In this document: piece after piece, positions 46,810 to 56,581 of the stretch | How the letters are laid out: the number at the start of each line of letters is the position of its first letter | Position numbering within the stretch: the first letter of the stretch is position 1 | Source: Lunularia cruciata | Lineage: Eukaryota > Streptophyta > Marchantiopsida > Lunulariales > Lunulariaceae | Length of the DNA: 64,000 nt | Direction: 5' to 3' | Assembly: GCA_948567375.1 (NCBI GenBank) | Contig: OX419757.1 | Location: 49,910,001-49,974,000, forward strand | Position numbers and translations under genes: made by a program | The notes under the pieces: generated by a model | Seen by the model: the letters and a program-made list of their open reading frames with translations, nothing else | The model's database searches: none | Told to the model about the DNA's origin: nothing

Positions 46810-47660
46810 CTGCTCACATTTGTAGGTCAAGGAATACATACAATAGCCTACCACCTCCAGGGTAGATAGTGTGACCTAAATACTCAACTTGCTTGTAGAA
46901 GAACCTACACTTCCTAGGATGTAATTTGAGTCCATGAGATCTCAACCTCTCAAACACCCCCAACAATTGTCTCTCATGCTCCTCCTTAGTAGTGCTATAG
47001 ACCAAAATATCATCAATATAGCACCAAGCAAAATCCAATCCAACTAGGATCCTGTCCATGACCCTCTAGAACTCAATAGGAGCATTCTTCAACCCAAATA
47101 GTAAGAACCTCCACTGATATAACACATCCTTGCCATGAGGATTAATAGCCCAAAATGTTATCTTGGACTTATCCTCCTCTTTGATTGGCAACTAATGATA
47201 TCTTGCTCAATGATCCAAAGTACTAAAGACCCCTGATCACATAAAAGATCTCTTCCAATGTAGGCATAACATACCAATTAGCCCTAGTCTGTTGGTTGAC
47301 AAGATGATAATCTCTACACATTTGCCTATCTATGTAGTTGTTATGCATGTCCTTCTTGGTTGGCATCATTGTCACTGATGCATACTCTCCATGTGAAATC
47401 TCCACCAAACTAGCCTCAAAAAGGTCACTACTCTAGCTCTGAATCAATGTCCTCTCCATATCATTATATCGATAAGGACATTGGAAAATTGGTGTATTGC
47501 TAGTCAGCTCAATCCATATACCAAGTCCCTTCAAAGAACCCAAATCCTTCATATTGACAACAAAATGACTTGTGTAGCTCCTCAAGAACCTCCAAACTCT
47601 TTGTCTTTCCTCTCTTATAATCTTGGGTCCAAGATCAGGCTCCCATGTATCCACTATAAC
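46810..47660 (-). pseudogene. C1 reverse transcriptase
   Basis: 47654-47433 reads RQRVWRFLRSYTSHFVVNMK, LTSNTPIFQCPYRYNDMER. 47408-47223 reads TKKDMHNNYIDRQMCRDYHL and YVMPTLEEIFYVIRGL, corresponding to the KKxD..R.C.DYR..N region of gypsy RT. 47059-46814 holds CYIDDILVYSTTKEEHERQL (active-site YIDD at 47009-47020) and KCRFFYKQVEYLGHTI. The catalytic Asp pair survives, but the frame is interrupted between pieces. Confidence 0.85.
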
Positions 47661-47949
47661 TATTGTAAGAGTGGAAGATGTATTGGCTGGCTGCTACACT
47701 AGGCCCTTGGAAGCAGTAGTGTCATGCTCCCAAGCACTAGAGGTCCCAACCTCAATGTGAAAAACTCTCTCCACTCTGGCTGCAAGCTCCACACGTCTTC
47801 TAGTAGCATCTCAAGTAGACAAAGAGTGTAATCCAAGTAGCCCATGCTCACCTGGATGGACTCCAAGTAGACCACTCTCCATAGTAGCTATTGGATGTGT
47901 CCCAAGAAAACTATGTCCACTTAGTCCATCGCCCCCCAACATGTGCTTG

Positions 47950-49200
47950 AATCATCTTGATAGGCACTAGCTCACAAGTGTCCAAGTAGTGATGCCTATC
48001 AAGCACATCCTACGTTGCTCTGCCAAGCCAAGGCTCACAATCTAGGTCAAACAGTTCAAGTCCATAGCCTGACCTAACACTTGATGCTTGGATGCCTCTA
48101 ATACTACTAGAATAGTGAAAATATTGGTGAAAAAACACATTTCCTACTCTCTCTCATTGGCATTAGGCTCCACCAATTGCTATAATTGTGAGTCCCAAAC
48201 CAATCCAAGACCTCCCTCTCAAAAAGCATGAGAGCCTAGGATACTCATAAGTGTGGGAAAAGCGGCTCTAGGCTATCCAACTAGGTTCACCACTGCTTTA
48301 GGTGATCTATCAACCACTACCACCATCTAAGACTAATGCACAACATCCAAGATATCATCAACAATGATGTGGTCTAGTTGCTGAATCCTATCATAAGCAT
48401 GCTATAGAACCTCTCTATGTTATAGGTTTGTCCACCAAAGACAAAGATGATGAGCTCGTGATCCCACTCTAGCTGCATCTAACAATACATCAAGTCCCAT
48501 CCAAGAATGGACTTGATGTGTACTCACCATCACTTTGGTGCGGGAATCACCCATCAAAGGAACATTCTCTAAAATATAAGCTGGAGAAATGGATTGATGA
48601 ACTTGGAGATGTTGTAGTATCCATAATATCTCCTAAAATATACTAGAACAAGGATCCTAAAGACCCAAACCTTGGACAACATGTGTATGTCCCTTACATG
48701 GCCATCCAAAAATCACCAAATGAATAGGTCCAAGTCGCTCTAGAACATACGCCCCCAATAAGGAAATGTCTATTGGTAGGGCCTTTTGGTAACCCCTGAT
48801 TGCTAACATCAATAATAACTCAGGATATTGATAGGCCAAGTGTGCTCCATGATGGAGAGAGATTCACCTAGCAGTCTCATCTCTCTCCACATACAAGTAC
48901 CTATGTACTTGTATACCCACTTGTAGTACCGCAACTAGTCTGGTGCAAATCCCACCAAACAACTCCAATATACATACTTCTTCTACTAGATACTGCCAAG
49001 CAATGAGTGTGATATCCAAAGGTGTCATGGTAATTGACTCTAGAGGCTCATCCTCACACTCATCTCCTAGTGGTACAAAGGCTCCACTCCAAGCATGCTA
49101 CACCAACCGATCTGCATGCTGCTGCAATGCCTCCTCCAAACTCCACAATGGAACATCCAAGGTGGATGGAACAATCCCACTCGTACTCCAAATCTGAGTG
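47950..49200 (-). pseudogene. C1 cytosine-5 DNA methyltransferase domain
   Basis: On the minus strand the order of C5-methyltransferase motifs is clear. Motif I: ILELFGGICTRLVAVLQ at 48965-48920 (F-x-G-I binds SAM). An acidic ERDET follows about 16 residues later. Motif IV: HLVIFGWPCKGHT, with the catalytic Cys codon TGT at 48696-48698. Motif VI: YILENVPLMGDSR (ENV at 48561-48569). Motif VIII-like: RVGSRAHHLCLWWTNL near 48425-48472. Motif X-like: HQVLGQAMDLNCLTWIVSLGLA near 48086-48021. Stops (TGA after ERDETAR, TAG after QGLGL) and shifts disable it. It sits between protease and RT, so it is part of the element polyprotein, not a host gene. C2 has the same module. Confidence 0.87.
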
Positions 49201-49319
49201 ATCTCCTTTGGTACTGGAGAATCCTCTGCATGGGAGTTCCTTTCCAATAAATAACTAGGCCAAGTAATAGGACCACTGAAAGCTAAAAATGAAGCTATCA
49301 TGATCTCGGACTATAGCAA

Positions 49320-49720
49320 GCCAAGATTTCCACTATTGAAGCATACTAGTAGGTGACATACTCGTCCCTCACCTGACTGCCAACCTGGTCTATAGGAGGT
49401 TGAATCCTTCCAGTAGTCAATACTGAAACCCATGGATTATACCACTACTCTACCAACTAGCACATCATATGACTTAGCTATTGTCGTAATAGCCTGAGCT
49501 CTCACCACCAAGCTATCAGTTGGGTGACCAAGCTGAACCTAGATAACAAGCTCCCCACGTATGATGTATTGTGTCAAACCACCACCTAGAAATGTCTGGA
49601 TTTGAAATGGACACCTCTCCACATTGGTCTCCTGTAATCCCAAATCGACAACTGTAGTCTTCCCCAACATAAGAGGTTACGTACAATAGTCAAGTAAGAC
49701 CCATTGTGGTATATAGACCT
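49320..49720 (-). pseudogene. C1 aspartic protease (retropepsin-like)
   Basis: The minus strand reads YIPQWVLLDY, with the putative catalytic Asp at 49689-49691, then PLMLGKTTVVDLGLQ and TNVERCPFQIQ. Further on lies SYDVLVGRVVVQSMGFSIDYW, like the I/V-L-G end of retropepsins. The usual D-S/T-G reads D-Y-C here, and a TAA interrupts just after. It would release gag, methyltransferase, RT and integrase from the precursor. Confidence 0.65.
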
Positions 49721-50168
49721 TCCATAAAGGTCCCATCAAACAAAAAATCCCCATCTGGTTATCCAACAAGACAACATCGAGTATAAAATGTGCTTGCTCA
49801 AAGGCCGGTCTAGCTCGCAACTCCTCCAATGTGCTTGTTGCTGCTTGCCATAAACCACTGGTTGCTGAGCAGATCCCATGCTCCTCAACCAAGTTAGCTC
49901 CACTATCAACCACCTCTCTTCTAGTAGTAGGAACCACATCATCCCTACTCTTGCAAAGCATGGCAACCAATCTGAATACTAGGGCTGGGTCAACTCCTAA
50001 TGTGCACATGTCATTGGCTAAAAATAAAGGATAGTGCATAATCAACTGAGCCGCCCCCAATACTGTGCTAGACTCAATTTGTGTAGTAGTAGGTGGTTGC
50101 CTAGTAGGTAGTCCATCATGCGCCCCATCACCACCTACCACACTTGCATTGGGATGTCTAGGAGCCAT
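49677..50168 (-). pseudogene. C1 gag-protease linker frame
   Basis: A 163-residue open stretch from MAPRHPNASVVGGDGAH through YPLFLANDMCTLGVDPALVF to the start of the protease. The N-terminal half is Pro/Thr-rich and linker-like. C2 has a decayed counterpart around 17720-17300 (FSTNDIFTLGVDLALVFWL). No separate domain recognised. Confidence 0.6.
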
Positions 50169-50169
50169 G

Positions 50170-50709
50170 GATGTCGTCTACATTGCCTCAGAGAGAGTGA
50201 AAGACTGGGGAAGTCTGACCTATCTTCCAACCTCTCTTCTATGTGGGTCCAAGTCCAGTAATGCTCCTCTAGGCTCTGGAGCACATATTGCACTCCTAGT
50301 CAATGATGCAGATGTATCCATTTGGGCTGCTCCGCACATGAAGTCCAAAGCATCTCTATCACCAACATATGAGATGGAAGCCTCAACACCCAAATTTGAT
50401 CTCCTATGAGCAATGGCCATCTTAGCCAATCTATGCTCCAACTACTCAATCCAAGTAGCCATAGTTGTATTAGAAGTAAGGGCATGTATTGCACCCCTAC
50501 TAGGTGTAGATCTTCTACCACCACCTCTACCACCTTGTTCTCTATTAATTGGAGCTCCTCTACTACCTACTATAGCAGCCCACCACTCTGTAACTCCGGG
50601 TGTAGGTCAAAGCATCGGTCACTAGTGTGACCAAATCTATGGTAATGCTCACATTGTCTCTATGCTAGCTGTGATGCACCAAAGGTATCAGGTCCGTTGC
50701 CTTGAGTAC
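50170..50709 (-). pseudogene. C1 gag, C-terminal part (left of B1)
   Basis: Minus-strand pieces: a second zinc-knuckle-like CEHYHRFGHTSDRC at about 50650-50609 (CX2CX4HX4C with the second Cys as Tyr), and LEHRLAKMAIAHRRSNLGVE, SYVGDRDALDFMCGAAQ at 50441-50290. The first zinc-knuckle-like element, CWTYGRSHHGREC, spans the B1 insertion point and ends at about 50709. Confidence 0.65.
50705..50709. repeat. Target-site duplication of B1, left copy (AGTAC)
   Basis: AGTAC abuts the 5' LTR and recurs at 56577-56581 after the 3' LTR. The uninterrupted C2 homologue reads TGTACTTTCTC at about 18236. Confidence 0.95.
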
Positions 50710-50779
50710 TGTAACAATATGGAGTTTAGCGACGAAGTCAGTCAGGCTCACGAAGTAGCACATAAGACAAATTAGCCTA

Positions 50780-50943
50780 GAATATTCCGGAAGTATCTAG
50801 GAAGCTTCTTGGGAAGCTTCCCGGTTAGCTTAGCTTGCACCTTAAGTAAGTAGCTTCTAGAAGGAAGCTTCTAGAAGCTTCCAACTAGCTTAGCTTGCAT
50901 GCCAAGTAGGCGGCTTCTAGAAGGAAGCTTCTTGAGAAGCTTC
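50780..50943 (+). promoter_or_regulatory. Cluster of heat-shock-element-like arrays in the B1 5' LTR
   Basis: Heat-shock factors bind alternating GAA and TTC triplets spaced by two bases. Here: GAATATTCCGGAA at 50780-50792 (three units); GAAGCTTC at 50801-50808 and 50813-50820; TTCTAGAA at 50855-50862; GAAGCTTCTAGAAGCTTC at 50864-50881 (four perfect units); TTCTAGAA 50915-50922; GAAGCTTC 50924-50931 and 50936-50943. They lie about 80-245 bases upstream of the TATA box. The 3' LTR has more copies. Function is inference. Confidence 0.6.
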
Positions 50944-51022
50944 CTAGTTAACTTGGCTTGCACTCTAAGAAAGCGGCTTGAGAAGCTTCTTGAGAAGGTT
51001 CTCAAGGGCCTTGTATGCTACC

Positions 51023-51030
51023 TATAAATA
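51023..51030 (+). promoter_or_regulatory. TATA box of the B1 5' LTR
   Basis: TATAAATA, conserved in the 3' LTR (56469-56476) and in B2 (15321-15328). Confidence 0.8.
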
Positions 51031-51135
51031 CCAAAGCCAAAGCTCATGCTAGGTATTTGGAGTTTTCCTTCATTCAAGTGTCCCAATGTGAGTTCCCATT
51101 CTCCTATTTCTCTCCTCGGTTTCAGTCTTTTACAT

Positions 51136-51147
51136 TGGTATCAGAGC
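51136..51147 (+). promoter_or_regulatory. B1 primer binding site (initiator tRNA-Met)
   Basis: TGGTATCAGAGC, a full 12-base match to the complement of the plant initiator Met-tRNA 3' end, one base after the LTR. Confidence 0.94.
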
Positions 51148-51156
51148 AGGAATGGG

Positions 51157-51372
51157 ATGGATGGAATTTATGGACCACCAAATCCACTTCCGCCAAACCA
51201 TTATGACTTTCATTTCCAGATTTTACCAAAGCATCATTTCACACAATTCATCACCTCACACTTTGGGCAGGATTTTCTACATATGATCACCGTGTCAGAG
51301 GAACCCTTGGTACTTCTAGTTGTAACTTATGGAGAACGGTGGACGTGTTGTATCTATGTGTTAATCAACTAG
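51157..51372 (+). CDS. B1 leader ORF between primer site and gag
   Basis: A frame from MDGIYGPPNPLPPNHYDF to a TAG at 51370-51372 gives about 71 residues. It includes FITSHFGQDFLHM and EPLVLLVVTYGERW, matching the pattern of the family A leader frame (YHFGAEFMDRV, VILPVVIYDREW). Start ATG at 51157. No known domain. It could be a short protein or an upstream frame modulating gag translation. Confidence 0.5.
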   Translation: MDGIYGPPNPLPPNHYDFHFQILPKHHFTQFITSHFGQDFLHMITVSEEPLVLLVVTYGERWTCCIYVLIN

Positions 51373-51405
51373 ATAAATTGAGGGTAGTGGAATAGAGTAG
51401 TAGCG

Positions 51406-52257
51406 ATGACGGCAATACCGGATGTTATCCTTGCAATGCAACAACAAATCGAGCATCTTACTCGATTGTTGGATGAACGAGACCAGCAATGACAAGAACA
51501 GATAGACAGAGTGCCAATTCAAGATGGAGAAGATCACATTCGATTCTTGAAACCCAAGGTGTTTGAAGGCAAGAATCTTCCAAGCATAGTGGAGAATTTT
51601 GTGTTTGATTGTGAACGTTACTTTGAAGCCACCAATCTTCAAGACGAGCGAAAACAAATTCTCTTGGCTTCTAGCCAGTTGGATGGCGTGGCAAAACTTT
51701 GGTGGTGATTCCGAGTAGAAAGAGCTGAACGACAAATTGTTACACCGATTTTGACATGGGCAGAATTCAAGGATACAATACTTGGTCGATTTCAGACTAT
51801 AAATGCCACCCGAGCTGCACGAGATAAATTGGCGGAGTTGAGGCAGATTGGCTCAGTGAGAAGCTACATCACACAATTTCAGAATATCATCATGCAAATT
51901 CCAGATATCCAAGAAGGTGAAGTTCTGGATCGATTTGTGCAAGGATTGAAGTCACAAACCAGATTGGAGGTGACCATGCGAGAGCCACAGAATGTAGAAG
52001 AAGCCATGCAATTGGCTGAGCATTTTGATTCCTTAGTTGCGACAACTTGGTCTCGACCTCGACCTACACAAAACCTACCGGTACCACAAGTGGAAGAACC
52101 GGTACCAATGGAGATTGATGCTATCCAACGAAGACCACTTGGCGCAGCAGATAGAGAAAGATTAGGACAAAATGGAGGTTGCTTTTATTGTTGCCAAGTT
52201 GGACGTCGCATTGCTAAATGTCCACTTAGGAATGGGCGACCTCAACAAGTTGCCTAG
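51406..52257 (+). pseudogene. B1 gag (two in-frame TGA stops)
   Basis: ATG at 51406 (MTAIPDVILAMQQQIEHLTRLL). The frame is kept to the TAG at 52255-52257 apart from TGA at 51490-51492 and TGA at 51706-51708. The gag core includes FDCERYFEATNLQDERKQIL, ILTWAEFKDTILGRFQT and YITQFQNIIMQIPDIQEGEV. The C-terminal zinc knuckle is CFYCCQVGRRIAKC, with Arg in place of the zinc-binding His. Typical length for a chromovirus gag, about 283 codons. Confidence 0.9.
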
Positions 52258-52769
52258 ATGGAGTTTGTGGAACAGAATGATCAGGGAAACAAAGAATCCC
52301 AATAGGAGATTTTGAGCCGCCTATTGGGAGCTTGATTAGTTCCAATAGGATTGAAGGCTCAACCTATGCAAGTTTGCTTCACTTGCAAGGTACGATATCT
52401 AATTGGGGTTGTAGGATTTTGGTTGATTCTGGAAGTTCAAAGAATTGCATATCTATGCAAGTAGCAAAGGAATTGGGTATTCCTATCAAGCCAGTGATTG
52501 GAAGTAGTTTGATGATGACGGATGGTAGAAAAGGTTCTACATTCCGCACCTCGCATCTTGTTACCTTCAAGATCGGGAAGGAGTATTTGGAGTGTATGAG
52601 GTTTGTAGTGGCACCTCTACACTATGATATCATTCTGGGTCTACCTTGGCTTGAACGTCATAAGGTTCAATTCGATTGGACCCGACGTCAAATTCAAGTA
52701 CAACACCAAGGTAGGAATTTTTTATTAGGTTGTCTAGCACCTCTGAGTAAGACACCTAAGAATAGTCAG

Positions 52770-52949
52770 TCCCAAGATGGGAAGTTTGTTGAGAAGGTAG
52801 CCATAGAGCAAATCTGGAAGGGAGATGAGTCCCAAGATGGGAAGTTTGCTAAGAAAGCAACCATGGAGCAAGCTTGGGAGAGAGATGAGTCCCTAGAAAG
52901 GAATTTTGTTAATGAAGCAGTCATAGAGCAAGTTTTGGAGGAAGATAAG
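52770..52949 (+). repeat. Three tandem 60-base (20-codon) repeats in B1 pol
   Basis: Units at 52770-52829, 52830-52889 and 52890-52949 encode SQDGKFVEKVAIEQIWKGDE, SQDGKFAKKATMEQAWERDE and SLERNFVNEAVIEQVLEEDK. They are in frame and diverged, so the array has been kept by coding constraint for some time. It lies in the linker between protease and RT. Confidence 0.92.
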
Positions 52950-53136
52950 TCTGTATTCACGGTGTGGATCAAGCACAAGAACAATATGAGGAGGGCCAGG
53001 TGCCGAATCAAGCAACGATTGATCGGATAGTTCAGGAGTTTGCAGATGTGTTTTCGGATGATCTGCCAAAGGGATTACCCTCTGATCAAGGAATGCCCTT
53101 CAAGATCAAGTTATTTCCAGGGAGTACTCCATGCCG

Positions 53137-53325
53137 CTTCTATGCGCTGTAGGGCGAAGCTTGAATGAAAAAAAGCAAGCCCGCAAAGTAAGCAAAGCAC
53201 AAAGCATAAAGCTATTATGCGAGAGGCTAAAGCACAAGTTTAGCTACTGAGAGAAAGTGGAGCTATTTTAACTGACTACCTTATTCTCACCAAAGAGCCC
53301 TTCGATCTGCTACACCTGAGTCGAC
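53137..53325 (+). other. Unexplained ~190-base segment at the protease-RT junction of B1
   Basis: Between FPGSTPCRF and [13 protein letters not shown], where family A goes directly from the proline-rich linker ([17 protein letters not shown]) into RT, B1 has extra AT/purine-rich DNA with repeated AAGCAAAGCACAAAGCATAAAGC words and stops in the pol frame. It may be a small insertion or a family-specific linker. Confidence 0.5.
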
Positions 53326-56093
53326 CAATCTATCGGCTCTCACCAAAGGAGTTGGAGGAGTTGCAAACAACACTTACAGAGTTGTTGGAGAAGGATTTCA
53401 TACAACATAGTACCTCTCCGTGGGGAGCACCGGTACTATTTGTTCCAAAGAAGGATGGAGGACTTCGTTTTTGTATTGATTACCGTGGGCTCAATAAGCA
53501 AACCGTGAAGAATGCATATCCCTTGCCTCGGATCGATGACCTGCTTGATCAATTAAGTAGAGCACGCTACTTTTCCAAGCTAGATCTTCGTAGCGGCTAT
53601 TGGCAAATTCCTATTGAAGGAGAGGACGTGCAAAAGACTACTTTTCGCACAAGGTATGGACATTTTGAGTAGAGAGTTCTACCTTTCGGACTCACTAATG
53701 CTCCAGCAGTCTTCATGGATCAGATGCATTGGGTGTTGGAGGGACTATTGGATCAATCCATGGTAGTGTTCTTAGATGATATCTTAATCTATAATAGGAC
53801 AAAGGCAGAACACAGGAATCATGTGCAAGAAGTCCTAAGATGACTATGACAGTGGAAATTCTATTGCAAGAAGTCAAAGTGTGCTTTTTAGCAGAAGAAG
53901 GTTACCTTCTTGGGTCATAAGATCTCATCAGAGGGGATCAAGATGGAAGAAGAGAAGATCAATGCCATTACTGATTGGCCTACCCCAAAGGATGCTACCA
54001 AAGTATGAGCATTCAATGGATTGACCAGTTTATACCGACGGTTCATCCACTATTATACTCACATGGCTGCACCATTGACTGACCTCTTGGGAAAGAACTT
54101 GAGCTTCCAATGGACCACCAAGCATGAAGAAGCATTCCAGAAGTTAAAGCATATGGTGTCTTCAAGACCCATTCTTCAACCATATGATCCTCAACTACCT
54201 TGTGTGGTCTATTTTGATGCTTCTAACTTTGCAATTGGAGTTGTGTTGCAACAAGAATTTCCAGATGGACTACATCCTATTGCCTTTGTGTCTCGCCGAC
54301 TAAATACAACTGAAAGAAATTACTCTGCTTGAGATCAAGAACAACTTGCAATGGTATATGCCACCAAGGTATGGAGGCATTATCTCTTGGGGAAACAAGT
54401 GATCATGCAAACTGATCACAAGCCATTGTTGCAAACCTTACACCTAGAGCACATGAAGAGTCAACATCATCGATGGGAAGAGCAACTCCAATTGTTCGAC
54501 ATCAAACTTGAGTACAAACCAGGTCGGTTCCATGTCATCCCTGATGCTCTATCACGACAACCTAATTTGAAGTCTCTTCCTCTCATCGCGGCAGCAATTA
54601 CGACGGTGTCAATTGATCCCAAGATTCATAACAAGTTTTGGTTAGCTCTACAACAAGATCCTTTCTTCCAAATGGTACATGGTCGGCTAACAACAGGTGA
54701 CAAGGAGTAAAACACCTTCTCCTTCAAGGAAGGCCTTCTATTCCATGCGGACCGGATCTATGTTCCAGCCAAAGGTGATCTTTGACTTGTGCGCCTTCAA
54801 GAAGCCCATGATTTACCCATCGCTGGTCACATGGGTGTGGACAAGACCTTGGGTACCCTCCAATGTCAATGGTGGTGGCCCAACATGACACGGGATGTTC
54901 AAGAATTTGTTCTATCGTGTGAGAGCTGCCAATATAACAAGGCCAACAACCATAAGCCAGGTGGACTTCTTCAACCGCTTGCCGTTCCATCAGCTCGTTG
55001 GGAGCATATGAGCTTGGATCTCATCACATCCTTGCCAAAGACAAAACAAGGACACACCGCCATCGTGGTGTTTGTGGATAAGCTTAGTAAGAAAATCCAC
55101 TTGGCACCAACCTGTGATACCGTGGATGCTCCAACCTTAGCGCAAATCTACTTCAACAATGTCTTCAAGCATCATGGAATGCCATGCGTACTCATATCCG
55201 ACCGTGATCCTTGCTTTACCGGGAAGTTTTGGCAAGCACTCTCTCAGATACTCGGCACCAAGCTTGCTTTGTCCACGGCCTATCATCCTCAAACTGATGG
55301 ACAAACCGAACATGCAAATTGTACATTGGAGGATATGTTGCGTGCCTTTGACAATGTCCACCATACCAATTGGGATGAATGTCTTGCCGCTGCTGAATTT
55401 GCCTACAACAATTCCAAATAGGCAAGCACCGGATTCTCTCCTTTCTTTCTCAATTTTGGCCAAGATCCACTTGTTCCAGATTCTCTTCTTGCTCCCTCTC
55501 CATCTCAGGTTCCTCATACTTCCACATTCTTGACCACTATATCCCAATCTCTCCAACAAGTCAAGTCTCACCTCCTTGTTGCTCAGATTGCCAAAAACAA
55601 TATGCGGACCACCATCGTCAAGATCTCACCTTTGAACTCGGTGATAAAGTCATGCTATCCTCTAGTAACCTCTCTCTCCCACTTGATACCCAGGTTTGTA
55701 AACTTGCCCCTAATTGGATAGGACCCTTTGATATCACCCAAATTGTCTCTCCCGTTGCTTATCGTCTTGCCTTGCCTTGTCACATGCATATCCATCCTGT
55801 CTTTCATGTTTCCAAGTTGAAACCCTTTGTTCCTAACCCCTCTTCCTTTTCCTCTCAAGTCCAACCTCCCCCTCTTCCTATTCCTATCAATGATCATGAG
55901 GAGTACGAAGTTGATCGTATCCTTGCGCGTCGCCACATTCAACGAGGCCGTTGCCAACATACGGAGTACAAGGTCCTTTGGAAAGGGTATCCCCTTCATG
56001 ATGCCACCTGGGAACCTCTTTCTCACCTCCACAATGCACATACGGCCATCCAGGAATTTGAAGCTTCATTGGCGACGAGGACGTCACCAACTA

Positions 56094-56107
56094 GCGGTGG
56101 GGGAATA
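56094..56107 (+). promoter_or_regulatory. B1 polypurine tract
   Basis: GGTGGGGGAATA directly before the 3' LTR; B2 keeps AAAGGGGGAATA in the same place. Confidence 0.8.
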
Positions 56108-56576
56108 TGTAACAATATGGAGTTTAGCAACGAAGTCAGTCAGGCTCACGAAGTAGCACATAAGACAAATTAGCCTAGAATATTCCGGAAGTATCTAGGA
56201 AGCTTCTTGGGAAGCTTCCCGGTTAGCTTAGCTTGCACCTTGAGTAAGTAGCTTCTAGAAGCTTCCAACTAGCTTAGCTTGCATGCCAAGTAGGCGGCTT
56301 CTAGAAGGAAGCTTCTTGAGAAGCTTCCAACTAGCTTAGCTTGCATGCCAAGTAGGCGGCTTCTAGAAGGAAGCTTCTTGAGAAGCTTCCTAGTTAACTT
56401 GGCTTGCACTCTAAGAAAGCGGCTTGAGAAGCTTCTTGAGAAGCTTCTCAAGAGCCTTGTATGCTACCTATAAATACCAAAGCCAAAGCTCATGCTAGGC
56501 ATTTGGAGTTTTCCCTCATTCAAGTGTCCCAATGTGAGTTCCCATTCTCCTATTTCTCTCCTCGGTTTTGGTTACA
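56108..56576 (+). repeat. B1 3' LTR
   Basis: 469 bases, TGTAACAATATGG to GGTTACA. It has one extra copy of a unit of about 70 bases (CCAACTAGCTTAGCTTGCAT through GGCGGCTTCTAGAAGGAAGC) relative to the 5' LTR, adding more GAAnnTTC arrays. Confidence 0.95.
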
Positions 56577-56581
56577 AGTAC
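56577..56581. repeat. Target-site duplication of B1, right copy (AGTAC)
   Basis: Identical to 50705-50709. Confidence 0.95.

Larger units (their letters stand above)
50710..51134 (+). repeat. B1 5' LTR
   Basis: TGTAACAATATGG to AGTCTTTTACA, 425 bases. Most of the upstream half consists of GAAGCTTC/CTTCTAGAAG words. The TATA box is at 51023-51030. It differs from the 3' LTR by a repeat-unit copy number and scattered substitutions. Confidence 0.95.
52332..56107 (+). pseudogene. B1 pol: protease, RT, RNase H, integrase, chromodomain
   Basis: Protease: ILVDSGSSKNCISM (D-S-G-S, Asp at 52425-52427), then IILGLPWLERH. A frame change near 52964-53030 precedes [39 protein letters not shown] (53439), [11 protein letters not shown], catalytic FLDDILIY (about 53769). 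RNase H: VVYFDASNFAIGVVLQQ (54209), TDHKPLLQ. Integrase: HDLPIAGHMGVDK..CESCQYNK zinc finger, core with VLISDRDPCFTGKFWQ and STAYHPQTDGQTEHAN. Chromodomain at about 55896-56035 (EEYEVDRIL, VLWKGYPLHDATWEP). Stops at about 53671, 53841, 53889, 54006, 54330, 54708, 55419 and a frameshift near 55640 inactivate it. Confidence 0.93.
50710..56576 (+). mobile_element. B1: near-complete chromovirus-type LTR retrotransposon nested in C1
   Basis: 5' LTR 50710-51134, perfect initiator-Met primer site, leader frame, gag (51406-52257), pol (about 52332-56107) ending in a chromodomain, purine tract and 3' LTR 56108-56576. It is flanked by a perfect 5-bp target duplication. It is in opposite orientation to C1. 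The frames contain several stops and at least one frameshift, so it is not autonomous as read. Confidence 0.96.

Noticed and set aside
48657-48839. Possible host methyltransferase gene rather than element-borne domain
   Set aside because: Protease and RT of the same element flank it on the same strand, and C2 repeats the arrangement. A host-gene capture in one copy alone would not be shared.
55137-55571. 144-residue minus frame in B1
   Set aside because: Antisense to the integrase core, which is clearly coding on the plus strand.
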